A DNA stretch of 64,000 bases from Adiantum capillus-veneris (GCA_014529385.2 CM043942.1:106130141-106194140); one strand, 5' to 3'. Shown: positions 1 through 12,139, counted from the first letter of the stretch. Numbers and translations: made by a program. Notes: generated by a model from the letters alone, not told the origin.

Positions 1-184
1 TGCTTTTAAGTTTAAAGCTTTTGGAGATCAATTGCTTTTGAGTTTGAAAGATTTTGGGGCTCTGCTTTTGGGCATCCCTTGTAAGAATAAATACGCCCAA
101 GGGCCTCACTTCTGAGGGCATCTGGACACAAAGTCTGAGAGTGAGCACCCATGGGCTCATTGTACTTTGCTCAAAGATTAATAT

Positions 185-235
185 AAAAATAAATACCAAA
201 AGGGGCACCAGTCTTTGGGGCCAATACCTCTTGGC
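185..235 (+). repeat. Short LTR-like patch
   Basis: An AATAAA-containing stretch followed by a motif close to GGGGCACCAGTCTTTGGGGCC resembles the AATAAA/GGGGCGCCAGTCTTTGGGGCC block in the LTRs at 54421-54455 and 62636-62670. It is probably the R-region end of a diverged LTR of the same superfamily. The rest of 1-530 shows no clear LTR ends, so this may be a fragment of a solo LTR that extends past the window edge. Confidence 0.35.
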
Positions 236-529
236 AAGGAACTATGCCATGTCGACTTTATTGTGAATTGTGAATAAGTTTGAAGTGAGTCTCTGCTGTG
301 TCGCGGTAGAATCTTGACTTGGGGTGTCCAAGTTTGTTACATAGTGTCTCTCATTGCTCAAGCTTCAAGCTCCTCTCCACTCTCTCATTGCCCAAGCCTC
401 AGCCCTCAAGCAACTCAAAAAAATCGAGGAAAAAATATATATTTGCCGTTCCGGACCCCCCATTTTCTAACTTTTGCCGTCCGGACCCATATGCTTAGTC
501 TAACTCTATGATTGAGCCTCTTTGTACTT

Positions 530-3330
530 ACTTTAAAAAATCAATCTAGTTATCATTTTGTGTCTACACTCTACTGTAATTTCCAATGAGTAATTAAGTT
601 TGTGATCAGCATGTCATTACCATGACTGCAACACTCTCTAAACCTCCCTAATCCCTATAGCATCAACAAGGCACAAGATAGGACATGACCAGTGAGTCTC
701 TACCTTGTTGAAGGATCTAGATAAAGAGCAGTCCTGACAATGATGGACAAGGTGTAACAATTCAAACATCTATTCCATATCATCAAGGTCATGAAGGATA
801 TGATAAACAAAGAATTTGAAACTCTAGTAGAGTTTATGAAGAGAATGTCAGAGCCAAATGTGTTGATGTATGCCATAGCACCGTCATGAGATGAAGTGCC
901 CAATTCTACCATGCCCTGTATCCCAAGTTTCCTGAGCCATTGGATTGTGAAGAGTGTATATGGTACTGGCATGTCAGCTCAGGAACGGGAAAGACCAGAC
1001 AACCCCAAGCATGATCTGATCTAAGCAGTGGTGGCAGGTGGCTGGATTGCAACAACCAACTTTGCTACAAACTGAGTCGAACAAGAGTGACCAAAGGAAA
1101 GCAAACATGTGATAATGTAAAGCAGAAGAAGTGGTATACTCTTAACACATTCAAACAGGCCATGCTCCTTGAACTATATGAAGAATTCGGAGAGATTTCC
1201 ATTGAAAGAATTATTGAAAGAGAAGTAAAAGAGAAGAAAGCTTCAGAGCAAGCCAAGCTGAAGAACATTGAACCCACTCAGCAAGACGAAGCCAGTACTT
1301 CACAGTAGGTAGAAGGTATAGACATACCTAAGGGCATTGAATGTCAGAACCATCTCTCCACAGAAGCGAGTCAAGAAAAAAGTGACATTGAAAGCAATAC
1401 CCCTACAAAGCCTATAAAATCATATCAGAACCCCTGAGATAAGAAGAGACAAACCAAGAAAAGTTAAGGCATCCAAGTAGCTAAGTAAAGAGTTCAAACC
1501 AGGATTCTAACTGGTCAGAGGAAGTCTTAAGTAATTAAATGGTTGAAAGAAGCCAGTTCAGAGCTGATGTCTTAAGTGTGGAGTTTAATGAAAAATCGTG
1601 AATGCTGTCAGAAGGTTTTAATTGAATGCAATTAGGTTAGTTTGAAGGATGTCAGATAGCATTATGATGAAGGAATGATAACAATCTCTCAAAAATGCAA
1701 GCGGAAAACTGATGGACGGCAATGTACAGTCAAAAAACAGAAGGCTAACAGCCCTGATGTTCTCTTTCAGTTTCAATTATCTTTTCCAGTTTCAGTCTTT
1801 TTATTTAATTTTCCAGGCTGTCTTTCAGTAAGAATTGACTGGAAATCTTAAGTCCACCCAATCACTCGCGACTTGTGAACTCGGTTCGCAAGTTTTGCAG
1901 ACCCCTCATTCTCACATCTTTTGAGAATGGGTGCAAAATACAAGAGGTGCAAGTGAGCAAATAAGCAGAACCATGTGAATTGACGTCACCTTCAGCTGTG
2001 GATTAAATTTGCAATGCTGGCTACAGTTCTGATAACAAAGTTGCTCGAGGCCAAGAACACCCCATGAATTCTCTTAAAAGAGGGCACACATAAATCGTTT
2101 ACAGGCAGATAGATTGAATGCACCCAAAATAAGAAAAGCTTGATTAATTAACCTGAACTTCCAGAATGGCATAGATGTGGTCGAGTTGGTCCAAATCTTT
2201 ATCGAAACAATCGTAAATGTGACATGGCTTAATGTGGTTCAAGATAGACAGATTTCAATTTTCCTTATTATTTCGAAAGTAAGTGTGTCTAATCTAGGTG
2301 CTTTAATGTATAATTGGCCAAACATTACCTGGCTAGTAGAAGAAAGGAGCTGGAAAAATGTCCGCTCTTCTTCAGGCTTCTATTGAGCTCACTTGCCACA
2401 TCTGCACCTCCTATTGTCCATCAATGGTTGAGGGGTAGCTTGCCTTATGAAGCTCTCCATCAAAATTTCTTAGACTTCTTGTTTGCAGCCCACCCGCTCC
2501 CATGTAATTGCAAAAGGAATCTCTCTCAATGAGTGCAAAAGTGATTCTTTGCCACTTTCTGTCAACCATGGCAGTTTTCTCAATGGGGGGCCATCAATGG
2601 CACAATTGGGGCGTGTCATGTGTTCTCTTGAGCGATGGCATCTGCTTGAGTACTCTTTTTAACGCTCAATTCATCTCTAATATACAACCTGTTTTTTGGG
2701 CCATTTTTAACCAGATTGGTGGTTGCTACAGACTCCCACATACACCATCTCTGATTCCCAAATTCTCTTGGCTGTATAAACCGCTCCACAAAATGCAGTC
2801 TCCAGCATGACATCTTCAAGCCTCTCTTGTGTCTTCCCCGTTGAACATATTACGTCTATAACATGCCTGCCATCGAGTTTGCATAATGTTGTAAACAACA
2901 GCACCATAAAATCTGCAGCACAATGTATTCGCAAAAGATTTCCAGACCGCGCTTAAGTGCTGATCAAACACAAGATTACATTTTTTTTCCTTTTTGATGA
3001 TAACCATACCTTAGAAAGCCAAGTCCACTTACAAGATTCAGAAATTTGACAGTATACCATAAGAATGAGAGCTCGCTTGTTGTGAACAAACAAGCAGCCC
3101 AAATCAAATCAACACCCCCATAGTCAGATGGAGCAGGTAATATAACGTATAAGCCTCAGCTGAGATGGTCATCAGTAAAGTTTCAATGAATTCATCTCTT
3201 GAATGTGTATGAATAAGCTGGAATGATTTAGCCTCCTTTTTCCGATTCTGGGCCACCTGTACGATAATATGCAACAAGCTGCCACAGGTTTCTGCTTTAC
3301 AATTGAGTGCACTGCTCTCTCTAGGCAAAC
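530..3330. other. Unrecognised sequence downstream of the PPR gene
   Basis: No long reading frame or known domain was found. A lysine/glutamate-rich open stretch on the plus strand at 1087-1308, and scattered stop-interrupted translation on either side of it (700-1500), look like an old decayed coding segment of unknown origin. 2500-3330 may include the 3' UTR of the minus-strand PPR gene. No tRNA, LTR pair or tandem array is visible. Confidence 0.4.
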
Positions 3331-3337
3331 CTTCACA

Positions 3338-5425
3338 TCAGGTAAACTGTTGAAAGGAAAATTGACTATGGCTAATTACCTCAATCTGGTTCATCTCCTC
3401 CCATAATTCTGCGTCAGAGTACATATTGGACATCAAGATGTAAGCTGCACCATGATCCTCATCTAAGTCTACAGCATGGTCAAATGCATGCCTACCCAGC
3501 TTTACACTGCCCCATTTATGGCAAGCACTCATCACAGTGTGCCAACTTGAAAGGCTCGGTTGTATTGGCAACTTCTTCAGCATTGCCACTGCCTCGTCGA
3601 GTTGTCCAGTGCGACATAGAAGGTCAACCAGACAGGTGTAGTGCTTCAAGTTAGGACTGATGCCTTTCTTCTTCATATCTTCAAAACAGTCAAACACCTC
3701 CTTATACAGACCTAAATGACTACATACAGAAACAAGGTTGAGAAATGTGACTTTGTCTGGCTGTACAGACTCTTTCTTCATCTTCTCAAACAAGTTAAAA
3801 ACAAGATCACTGTTTCCATGATGAGCATATCCTGTGAGTAATGAGTTCCATGTGATTACTGCCTTGGTGGGCAGAGTATCTAGTAACTGATGAGCATTAT
3901 CCATGCTACCGCAAGAACCATACATGTCGATGGCAGCTGTTGCTAATATTACATCACCTAAGCTAATCTTGTATGATTGAGCATGAATCCTCATGCCAAG
4001 TTCCAGCGCATGCGAGTTCCCGCACGCCACTAGAACACCCACGAAGATGCTGCTATCTGGCAGCAAGCCTTGCTCTTGCATTCTTATAAAGTGCTGGTAT
4101 GTTTTCTCAGCTTCCCCTTGCCCTGCATAAGCAAAAATAACTGAGCTAAATGTAGCTTTCGTCAAAGGCACACCCTCCATTAGCATCTGACAGTAGCAAT
4201 CTAAGACTTCATCTTCGTAGCCATGTTCAGCATACCCTGCCACCATTGCTGTCCAAGGAACAAGGTCTCTAACCTGCATCTCATCAAGAGTTTCCCGAGC
4301 TTCTACAAGTTTTCCACACTTCACATAGAAATCAACCAATGTAGTACCAACATAAGGGTCACTTTCTATGCTCTCTTCAACTATCTCAGCATGGAGGTGT
4401 TGGCCCTTCTTGAAGGCTCCTGTGCAACTACAACCTCTCAAGCAGCAAACATAGGTAATCTTGTCGGGCTGAACTCTTTCCAAAATCATCCTATCTAGAA
4501 GGTTCAATACCTCCACACCAAGCCCATGCTCTGCATAGCCTGAAGCTAGTGCATTCCAGGAAACAATATCTTTATCCACTAGCTTTTCAAACACCTCCTT
4601 TGCATCTGCAAGCAAGCCAAACCTTGCATACATATCAATTAAAGTGTTACCAACGATGAGATTCCCATCAAAACCCTTCCTAACCAAATCACCATGCATT
4701 TTTAAGCCCTTTTCCACATCACCGAGGAGTCCACAAGCTTTCAAGGAGCATATATATGTAACAGGATCTGGTACCATGCCCTCCAATTGCATCTGATTGA
4801 AGCAGAAAAGAGCTTCTTGGCATTTTCCTTGTTCAGCATACCCTGAGATTAGTGCTGTCCATAAAACCAAATCACGGGCTGGCAAGCTGTCAAGAACATT
4901 GTGGGCCTCTGCAAGCATGCAAAGTTTAAAATACATGTGTACCAAAGTGCTGCTGACAAAAGGGTCGAAGTCAAGACCCTCCTTCGCCATCTCTGCATGC
5001 AACACATAGCCTCTTTCCACCCACTTCATCTTGGTACATGCTTTCAGCAAAGCCACATATGTATAGGTAGAAGGGTCCATACCTTCTTCTTGCATCAGGT
5101 TGTACGCCTCGAAGGCAAGCTCTGCTTCACCACATTCCACATATCCCTGTATGAGAGTCGTCCAAGCATACTCGTTACGTGCACACAAGCACCTGAAAAC
5201 TTGCTCCACACGGTATAAGTCTCTGCATTCTGCATACATGGAAAGAAGGCAATTGCCAAGGGCATTGCTGCTTGCCAACCCATGAATGCTGAGCTGCACA
5301 TGCGCGCGGTTTACTGTGTCAAGATTCCTCTTTTCTCTACAGGTTTGCAAGGTAAGGATCAAAGTATCTATGGAGGGCAGCTGTGGTACACAATCGCGTA
5401 TGGCCACCACTCCGTCTATTATCAT
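3338..5425 (-). CDS. PLS-class pentatricopeptide repeat protein, E-type, no DYW domain
   Basis: A 695-residue open frame made almost entirely of PPR units. Motifs such as SGYAEQG, YAEHG, TLIDMYARFG and WNSLLTGYAHHG recur at about 35-residue spacing, with alternating P, L and S units from about residue 40 to 600. The C-terminal part (SSWHTVMSACHKWG onward, about residues 605-675) matches the E domain. PLS proteins normally act in mitochondria or plastids as sequence-specific RNA-binding factors, often for C-to-U editing. There is no DYW deaminase domain in the frame. The E domain stops early: at the codons for MNQIE the minus strand reads GAG followed by GTAATT, a good splice donor (exon end near 3380), so the last 14 residues may be intron read-through. 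The start is the first in-frame ATG. No obvious targeting peptide precedes the first repeat, so an upstream exon or start is possible. Confidence 0.88.
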   Translation of the reverse strand: MIIDGVVAIRDCVPQLPSIDTLILTLQTCREKRNLDTVNRAHVQLSIHGLASSNALGNCLLSMYAECRDLYRVEQVFRCLCARNEYAWTTLIQGYVECGEAELAFEAYNLMQEEGMDPSTYTYVALLKACTKMKWVERGYVLHAEMAKEGLDFDPFVSSTLVHMYFKLCMLAEAHNVLDSLPARDLVLWTALISGYAEQGKCQEALFCFNQMQLEGMVPDPVTYICSLKACGLLGDVEKGLKMHGDLVRKGFDGNLIVGNTLIDMYARFGLLADAKEVFEKLVDKDIVSWNALASGYAEHGLGVEVLNLLDRMILERVQPDKITYVCCLRGCSCTGAFKKGQHLHAEIVEESIESDPYVGTTLVDFYVKCGKLVEARETLDEMQVRDLVPWTAMVAGYAEHGYEDEVLDCYCQMLMEGVPLTKATFSSVIFAYAGQGEAEKTYQHFIRMQEQGLLPDSSIFVGVLVACGNSHALELGMRIHAQSYKISLGDVILATAAIDMYGSCGSMDNAHQLLDTLPTKAVITWNSLLTGYAHHGNSDLVFNLFEKMKKESVQPDKVTFLNLVSVCSHLGLYKEVFDCFEDMKKKGISPNLKHYTCLVDLLCRTGQLDEAVAMLKKLPIQPSLSSWHTVMSACHKWGSVKLGRHAFDHAVDLDEDHGAAYILMSNMYSDAELWEEMNQIEVISHSQFSFQQFT

Positions 5426-6090
5426 TGTCTAATTTTTGCACCCATTTCGGTGCACTAGCTTACACAGAAGATTGAAGCGTCAACATCCAACCGTGGTGAG
5501 CTACCACAAACATAAGATCCCTCGATGGAGCCTGGCCAGAAAGCTGACTTGTATGCTGCTATCGCTACATGTACGTCTCCTTTGCTCGTTGCACGAGGCA
5601 CGCTATCGTGTTGTTCCCCTGCGCCCTGCCATCTCCAAGCCAGAATATTAATCCATTTGGATTGTTAGCATCGCGCCCTGCCATCCTCTCCTCACTATCT
5701 CACACGTGCCACACCCATTTAGGGGATCGGGTGCGATATGAGCCATCCGATGCGCACCAAAACTTGTAAATTCAAGCGCCCTGGGCCCCCCTCCCCCTCT
5801 CATCCCCGGATTTTAACCTTGGACACCACCTTTGCAAGCCTATCAGCTTAACCACCTCACCTGCGCGTGCTCGTTGAAAGCAATGGAAGAAGGGGGAGTT
5901 TTATGATAAACCGGTCGCTGTGTAAATTCGGGGCGGCTTTAGTAAATTCGGGTGCGCCATGAGATCAACGGCCCACGATGCCCGCGCTCCCCAAAAAAGG
6001 CGTGGGCCATTGATCCCATCCAACCCATGCCTGTGTGAGATAGTGTTGAGGCCCTGCCATCTCCAAGCCAGATCATTAATCCATTTGGAT
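5426..6090. other. Upstream region of the PPR gene, no gene seen
   Basis: This interval lies 5' of the PPR gene and should contain its promoter, but no convincing TATA or other element could be assigned. It contains a short direct repeat, listed separately, and GC-richer patches. No coding sequence is supported. Confidence 0.4.
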
Positions 6091-6093
6091 TGT
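5621..6093 (+). repeat. Direct repeat pair of about 43 bp, copies at 5621-5665 and 6051-6093
   Basis: Both copies read GCCCTGCCATCTCCAAGCCAG followed by ATTAATCCATTTGGATTGT with only a few differences. A partial third start (CGCGCCCTGCCATC) occurs at 5671. The intervening 385 bp carries no recognised element. The pair could be target duplications of a decayed insertion or a small local duplication. Confidence 0.6.
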
Positions 6094-6249
6094 GTTTTTT
6101 GGGGAAAAATATCCCAAATGTCTCTTGAGTCTTGACATTTGTGGAAATTCCCAAACTACCCTCAAAATTCGAAACTTCCAAAATTTTGCCCAACTTCCCA
6201 AAATCCCCTTGAATTCTACCCCAGGGCATGCATCTCATTATCCAACCTC

Positions 6250-8480
6250 TAAGCTGAGGACATACAACAAGATGAAGAAATGCTTCTTCGTAGAATACAA
6301 TGAGAACCAAGGGAATGAGGGTATCCTCTATGAGTTCGATAAAATCACACAAAGTAAGCTTTCAATTAGGAGTTATGTGGAGAAAATTAAACAGGTGACC
6401 GAACAATTGAATGAACCACCGTCAGAGAAGCATATGTGCGCTTCGTTTCCGAGTGGATCCATAAGCAAGAAGCCCAAAGAACAGGAAGTGCTAACACCTA
6501 CCAGAAAATGATCTCATGCAAAGAGCTCTGAAACTGGAACAACAAGCTAAGAAGGGAAAGGGCTAGAGAGGAAAAGCAAGCTCCGGTTCCAGTGAGTCGA
6601 CAGCTAAAGAATCATCAACTAGTTATAGTTCTTTGGATGATAAGGAGTTAGAAGATTCATCCAAGAGCAAGAAAAGGGAGCATGGAGTAGAAAGATTGAG
6701 GAATTGTCCAAAGAGATCTCTGAGATCTCTAGGATCAAACCTCATGTGGGGAAAGTAGAGGTGTGTGTACAAAATGTAAATCCAAACAACATTGATTTGA
6801 TGAATGTTGGCACTATACCTATTGCAAAGCTTTTGGGTGCATGTGGAATATCTACAAGATTAGAATTCATCACTTTAAGGAGGGAAAGGATGTCTACACG
6901 CAGAGAATGGAGCTAGTATCAGTGGGATGGCAGGAAGAGGGAGGCACCAGTATTTTTTTTATCGCGGAAGGGATAGGAGTAATTTTGTCAGATGAAATTT
7001 CAGTTGTTACACCTGTGGAAAGTAGAGACACTTTGCAGTTCAATATTTAGATAGTATAAAAGCTGAAGTGCCAATGAAAAGGCCGCACAGCTAGTACCTG
7101 TGCACGTGATCGCTAGGAGCGCTAGTGTTATCATCAAAGAGATACCATATGAATCAACCAGTCAAACGAAGCAAAGTGAAGACGCTCATAAGTGGAAGAA
7201 ACAAACAGTTATTTCCAGGGCTAAGGGAAAGGTCAAGGAAGTGGATGAATGGTAGGAGCAAAGGGTAATGGCAGCTCACATCATCCAATATTTAGAGCAG
7301 AGGAGGCCAAAAAGATCAGAGTGCTCACAAGCCTAATCCATTCAGAGGATTTTCGTCGTAAGACCAGAGTGCTCAGTAGCCTAATCCATTCAAAGACTTT
7401 CATCGATAACCTCAGAATCTCAAAGAGAGGAAATCCCAGTTTCTAGATCTAGTAAGGAGAATGTTGCGAATGCAGCTTGAGGGTTTAAGGAGAAACCCTA
7501 GAAAGAGGTACGGCAAATCAAGGTTGACTTAGTTGAGGCCATTAAAAAGGATCTGAGGATAGAAAATGTTTAGAAGGAACGATCTAAATCGACACTCAAG
7601 GATCCAACAGCTAAAAGACAGAGAAGGCCATAGAGGCATGGCACTGTCCTCAAAGCTTTTCAAAGGGAAGGTTGTCCAGTTCAAATAGTAGTTCTAGAAA
7701 CGAGCAAGACTAGATTTATGTCAACGTATGTGAAAGGATCAAGAAGCTAAATATTGAACTAGATGACATTAGAAGAACGTAACCTGAGGCTGCTAAATTC
7801 ATAAGGAAGCAGAGAAAGAAGGAAAATAGAATCCACTATCAGGAGTCAACTTCAGCGCACCAAAGATAAAGTTTCACACACGAAGCATTTTTTGCACATC
7901 TTTTCACACAAACATGATCCACAACCCTTCAAAATATTTAAGAAGTGGGGTTTGGATTTCGTGGGGCCTTTCAAGAAAGTCATACCCAAAAAGAATTGAT
8001 ATATAGTGACAACATGCTATGTTAGTAAAAAGGTGGAAGCTAAAGCAATCCCTAATAATATAGCCAAGTCTATAGCTCTGGTTCATATACGAACATATCA
8101 TCTGCCGATATGGTTGTACTCTGGAGATAGTTTCAACTCAAGAAAAACTCATTTCATCAACAATATTATTCAGATCTCGGTTAAAATAATTTCCATCGAG
8201 CGTCAATAGTTAACGCATTATTATCCCAGATGCAATGGATAGGTTGAGAGTAGCAACAAGATTGTCTTGATTAAGATTGTGTAGAAGGAACCCCACAACT
8301 GGGATGAGAAGTTTCAAATAGTGCTACAGGCATACCAAACAGCATATAAGATTATTACTGGCATGACACCATTCATAATGTTGTATAGAATAGATGTTAT
8401 CGTACCAATGGAATTAGTTTCTCCGAATCTCATAGAACATGATATGGATTACAGTTTGGATATAGGATCAAGATGTTGCG
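6250..8480 (+). pseudogene. Decayed Ty3/gypsy relic (gag and integrase remnants, non-chromovirus type)
   Basis: Broken plus-strand translations resemble a retrotransposon polyprotein. A gag-like stretch lies at 6270-6440 (SYVEKIKQVTEQLN). A possible zinc-knuckle remnant lies at 6765-6850 (CKSKQH then C..Y.C). An integrase core lies at 7930-8470: KWGLDFVGPFKKV, then YVSKKVEAKA, THFINN, HYYPRCNG.VESSNK and TPFIMLY. The first two integrase motifs are typical of the Tat/Athila side of gypsy rather than chromoviruses. Many stops and frameshifts interrupt it, the protease and reverse transcriptase are not recognisable, and no LTRs were found. It is a dead relic just upstream of the next gypsy element. 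Confidence 0.6.
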
Positions 8481-8690
8481 TCTCACTAAAGCATGGTCAC
8501 TCTAACTCTGCATCTACCCCGAGGGATTCACCATGGAAAACTTGCCGCATCACGTAAGTGCGGGGGAGGGGGGTTTTTTACAAGTTACATAAGCTTATAA
8601 GTTAGGGACGGGTCCCCAATAATTTTTTCTCCCAAGCTTAAAAATAAGCGAGGGGGTATCATATTTATTGGGGGACCGGTTGGTTAGCAT
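8480..8690. other. Junction between two gypsy relics
   Basis: G-rich and T-rich sequence without coding potential separates the integrase relic from the gag of the next element. It may hold LTR remnants of either, but no matching partner was found. Confidence 0.35.
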
Positions 8691-8699
8691 GGGATGCAT

Positions 8700-9368
8700 G
8701 CCGCATGTATGGCCTCTCTCTCACACAGTACCTTTCAAAGTATCGGGAAATCATATTAAAACTAGAAGGTCTAGATAAATTCCAAAAGATACGGGGTTTT
8801 AATAGGGGTCTTGACAAAGACTATCGTCTCCATTTCAAGACCCACATCCAAAAACTTTAGAAGAAGCCATTAGTCATGCACAAAGATATGATGATGACCA
8901 AGAGAGGAAAGGAAATGTTCCCTACTCTAAGAATACTTTTGCTAAGAGCAATGTGGCTAAGAGCCAATGGTGAGGTAGATCTCCCACACGTTCCAAGAGG
9001 AATAAGAGACAATCTACCTCTCCATGCCCACAAGAGGCTAAGAAGCCTAAGCAATCACTAGATACTCCACGTGGGTCTCTCAGCACTGTTGATTTTGAGC
9101 GTGCAAAGAAACACAATTTGTGTTTTAGATGTCTTTCGGACCAACATAACAAAGAAATTGTCCTCTTTTGCAAGGAAAAGAAAAGGCCATGCACACGGTG
9201 CAACGCCTCACATTAGATTCATCTCCTAAATATTGTGTTATAGAGGTTCTTCATATGGAAGAAAAGCACAAGTGTTGTGTGCCTGCTTCAATGTGGCAGC
9301 CCACCTTTGGCCCTCATGATTTGATTCGCATGCATGGCACTATTAACGGACAAGAGTTCATATTTTAG
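8700..9368 (+). pseudogene. gag C-terminal remnant with degenerate zinc knuckle
   Basis: Translation in changing frames gives a gag-like helix segment (SQYLSKYREIILKLEGLDKF), a basic stretch and a cysteine motif (CFRCLSDQHNKEIVLFCK) that resembles a damaged CCHC knuckle. An in-frame TAG at 8970-8990 and frame changes break it. The frame at 9168-9368 ends GTINGQEFIF with TAG. The next frame opens with the protease motif, so one T has probably been lost from the T-run at 9362-9366. Confidence 0.6.
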
Positions 9369-9988
9369 TGGATGATGGTGCAACTCATAACTTCTTGAAC
9401 TATAATCTAGTCAAGAAATTGAAGCTTACACAAACTCCCTGCTCTCACAAGTATGTGGTGGAGCAGATTTTTGGGAATGATATAGAAGTATGGGACACGG
9501 TAGTTCAAGGGGTTGAGCTTATTGTTCAAGATCATACGATGACCCTTGACTTCCAAGTTATGAACATGGACCGTGTTGATGTAGTTTTAGGACGGGAGTG
9601 GCTACATGGTTTAGGAAAAAAATTGCACACTAGTTATGAACACAACTCCTTATCCTTTATGGCCAATGGTAAACATGTGCTTTTGCTTGGTGAGAAAAAT
9701 ATACCATCTGCACCTCTTATATATACAGCCGAGCTTTCTATTTTGCAAAAAGAAAATTTAACAGATGAAGTCTTTTTGTGTTACTGCTTGTCTCCAAGTC
9801 TTGTGAATTCTCAAGAGCAAAGTGCGGTGAATTCTAGTAATGGTAAGCAAAGTACAATGAATTCTACTGATAAACAAAGTGTTAACAAATCTAACAAGCA
9901 AAGTGGTCTCAATTTTAATTCTATAGAGCAACGTGCAACTATTGTAAAACAAACTTACAAGAAAACAAGATTCTCCATCCCAGCATAA
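9368..9988 (+). pseudogene. Retroviral-type aspartic protease region of the chromovirus
   Basis: The frame starts at DDGATHNFL, the DxGA active-site motif of gypsy protease (here D-D-G), followed by VVLGREWLHGLG, the typical flap and ILG-type motif near residues 73-84. After it comes a low-complexity linker rich in N, S, K and Q. The frame ends in stop codons at 9986; the reverse-transcriptase frame resumes at about 10024 in another phase. It would cleave the polyprotein during particle maturation if intact. Confidence 0.75.
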
Positions 9989-10023
9989 CTCTAGTTTACT
10001 TTCTCCTTTTTGCACAGCAAAAG

Positions 10024-10743
10024 GTGATTCACTTTCTCACGGAGCATAGTGATGCGTTCTCAAGTGATTTACCACCGGGTTTACCCCCTACACGTGATGT
10101 GCAGCATGGCATAGATGTCTTGCCAAGCACTAGACCGGTGAGTAAACCACCTTATCATATGAGTGCTAAAGAAGCTAAGGAGGTTGAGAGTCAGTTGGCT
10201 GACGACCTCGCTCTTGGTTTCATTAGACCTAGCACTTCGCCTTGGGCATCACCAATTCTATTGGTAAAAAAGAAAGATGGTACTATGCGCATGTGCGTAG
10301 ATTATCGCGGATTAAATGTGATAACCATCAAGAACAAGTATCCTCTGCCTCAAGTGGATGAATTGTTTGATCAAATCCACGGGCCAAGATACTATACAAA
10401 GATAGATCTTCGTTCAGGATACCACCAGGTACGTATCCTACTACAAGATATCTCCAAAACTGCCTTTAGAACACGGTTCGGGCATTTTGAATTTTTGGTT
10501 ATGCCTTTTGGTCTAACCAATGCTCCAGCTACATTTATGACACTCATGGATAGTGTCTTACGTCCCTATCTTGGAAAGTTTGTTGTGGTGCTTACTTGAT
10601 GATATTCTCATTTACAGTAAGACTGAAGATGAACACATAGAACACTTATGATTAGTGTTTGAACAGCTACTACGAGCTCACGTGTTGTATGCTAAGCAAA
10701 GCAAGTGCGATTTCTTTAAATAGAGATACATTACCTCGGTCAT
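10024..10743 (+). pseudogene. Reverse transcriptase N-terminal half, frameshifted at the catalytic motif
   Basis: Strong RT motifs occur in order: [75 protein letters not shown]. The frame ends at 10599 within the catalytic loop: one nucleotide is missing in the Y-L-D-D codons (10592-10605), after which ILIYSKTEDEH follows in the next phase. Two more stops lie at 10649 and 10722. The enzyme cannot be made from this copy. Confidence 0.88.
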
Positions 10744-11808
10744 GTGATCTCTTATTTTGGCATCAAGATGGACACTGACAAGGTCGTTGTCATTCTTCGA
10801 TGGCCACATCCCGACACGGTTGAGGAGCTTCAAATATTTTTAGGCATGGCTGGATTTTATCGACAGTATATCCGTGACTATGCCAAAATCATTGTTCCTA
10901 TGGATCAACTTAAAGCAAAAGGTAAGACCTTTTCTTGGGAAGAAGCCCAAAAATGCAGTTTCGAACAGCTCAAGGTAGCTATAGCCACTGCTCCCATCCT
11001 AGCAATCGTCGACCCACTTATGCCGTTTGTGGTAGAGACTGATGCTAGTGATAAAGCCATCGGTGCGGTACTTCTCCGGGAGGGAAGACCTATAGCCTTT
11101 GAAAGTAAAAAGTTAGATAGAGCTCAACAGAATTATTATGTCTATGAGAGAGAGCTCTATGCCATAATTCACGCTTTACGAAAGTGGCGACACTATTTAT
11201 ATGGTGTCGAGTTTGAAGTAGTTTTTGACCATGAGAGTATCAAATGGTTTACTACTCAAACAGACTTGAAGGGCCATAAAGCTAGATGGGCAGAAATCCT
11301 TCAAGATTATGATTGTAAGCTACAATATCGCAAGGGGCGATATAATGTAGTAGCGGATGCACTAAGTCGGATGCCTCAAATTAATTCACTTCCTTTCACG
11401 GAACTAAACAGTGGATTTTTTGAGTCATTACGTGGCAAGTGTACACAAGATCAAGCATATGCTAAAGTGTCGAGGGCAGTTTTAAAAAGGGATCCCTCAC
11501 ACTCACATGTCTCTGAACAGCCAGCTCAACATGTCCCTGCACGCGCAGATAGAAACTCCAACACACAGAGCTCCACCCCTACTCAGGAAGAGCTTAAGCG
11601 ATGGAAGAATTTTTCCATTGATGATGGCTACTTACTCCACAAAGGTAGAGTATGTGTGCCAAAGGACTCAGACACTAGGCGCAAAATCTTATTTGAGTTT
11701 CACGATAGTCCAAGTGCTGGTCATCCAGGTATCCGTAAGATGTATGCCTTAGTTCGACGGCAATTTTATGGTCGGGCTTACATCATGATATTCAAGAGCA
11801 CATACTAA
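10744..11808 (+). pseudogene. Reverse transcriptase thumb, RNase H and integrase zinc-binding region
   Basis: The 354-residue frame begins in the RT connection (FLGMAGFYRQYIRDYAKI). It continues through RNase H (VVETDASDKAIGAVLL, YYVYERELYAIIHALRKWRHYL, then NVVADALSRMP) and ends in the integrase HHCC region (GHPGIRKMYALVRRQFY). The first acidic RNase H residues and the DALSR signature are intact. The frame then shifts; the second half of the zinc-binding motif lies in other frames at 11809-11850. Confidence 0.88.
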
Positions 11809-12139
11809 ACTTCCAACAGTGCCAAGTTAATAAGGCAGAGCACCTCAAGGTAGGTGGCCTTTTACATCCTTTAGAGATTCCACAGGTAAGTGGGAGAGTA
11901 TCTCTATGGATTTTGTAGTAGGACTACCTACTACAAATCGTGGCCATGATGCCATTTGGGTAATTGTAGACCGTCTCGCAAAGATGGATCGATTCATTCC
12001 CATTAAGACTACGGTTAAGACCAAAATTAGCACGGCTATTTGTAGAGCATATATATAAACTCTACGGTCTTCCAGCTAGTATCATTAGTGACAGAGATCG
12101 AAAGTTTGATAATCACTTCTGGAGAGCCGTGTCCAAAAG
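11809..12139 (+). pseudogene. Integrase core, multiply frameshifted
   Basis: Fragments in shifting frames match the integrase catalytic core: a CxxC remnant (NSAKLIRQ region), [13 protein letters not shown] equivalents, then KLYGLPASIISDRDRKF at about 12056-12108, which is the SDRD motif of gypsy integrase. At least two indels and several stops separate it from the frames on both sides. Confidence 0.65.

Noticed and set aside
4223-5301. Several open frames opposite or out of phase with the PPR gene
   Set aside because: They are antisense or shifted readings of the PPR repeats; the 695-codon PPR frame explains the sequence.
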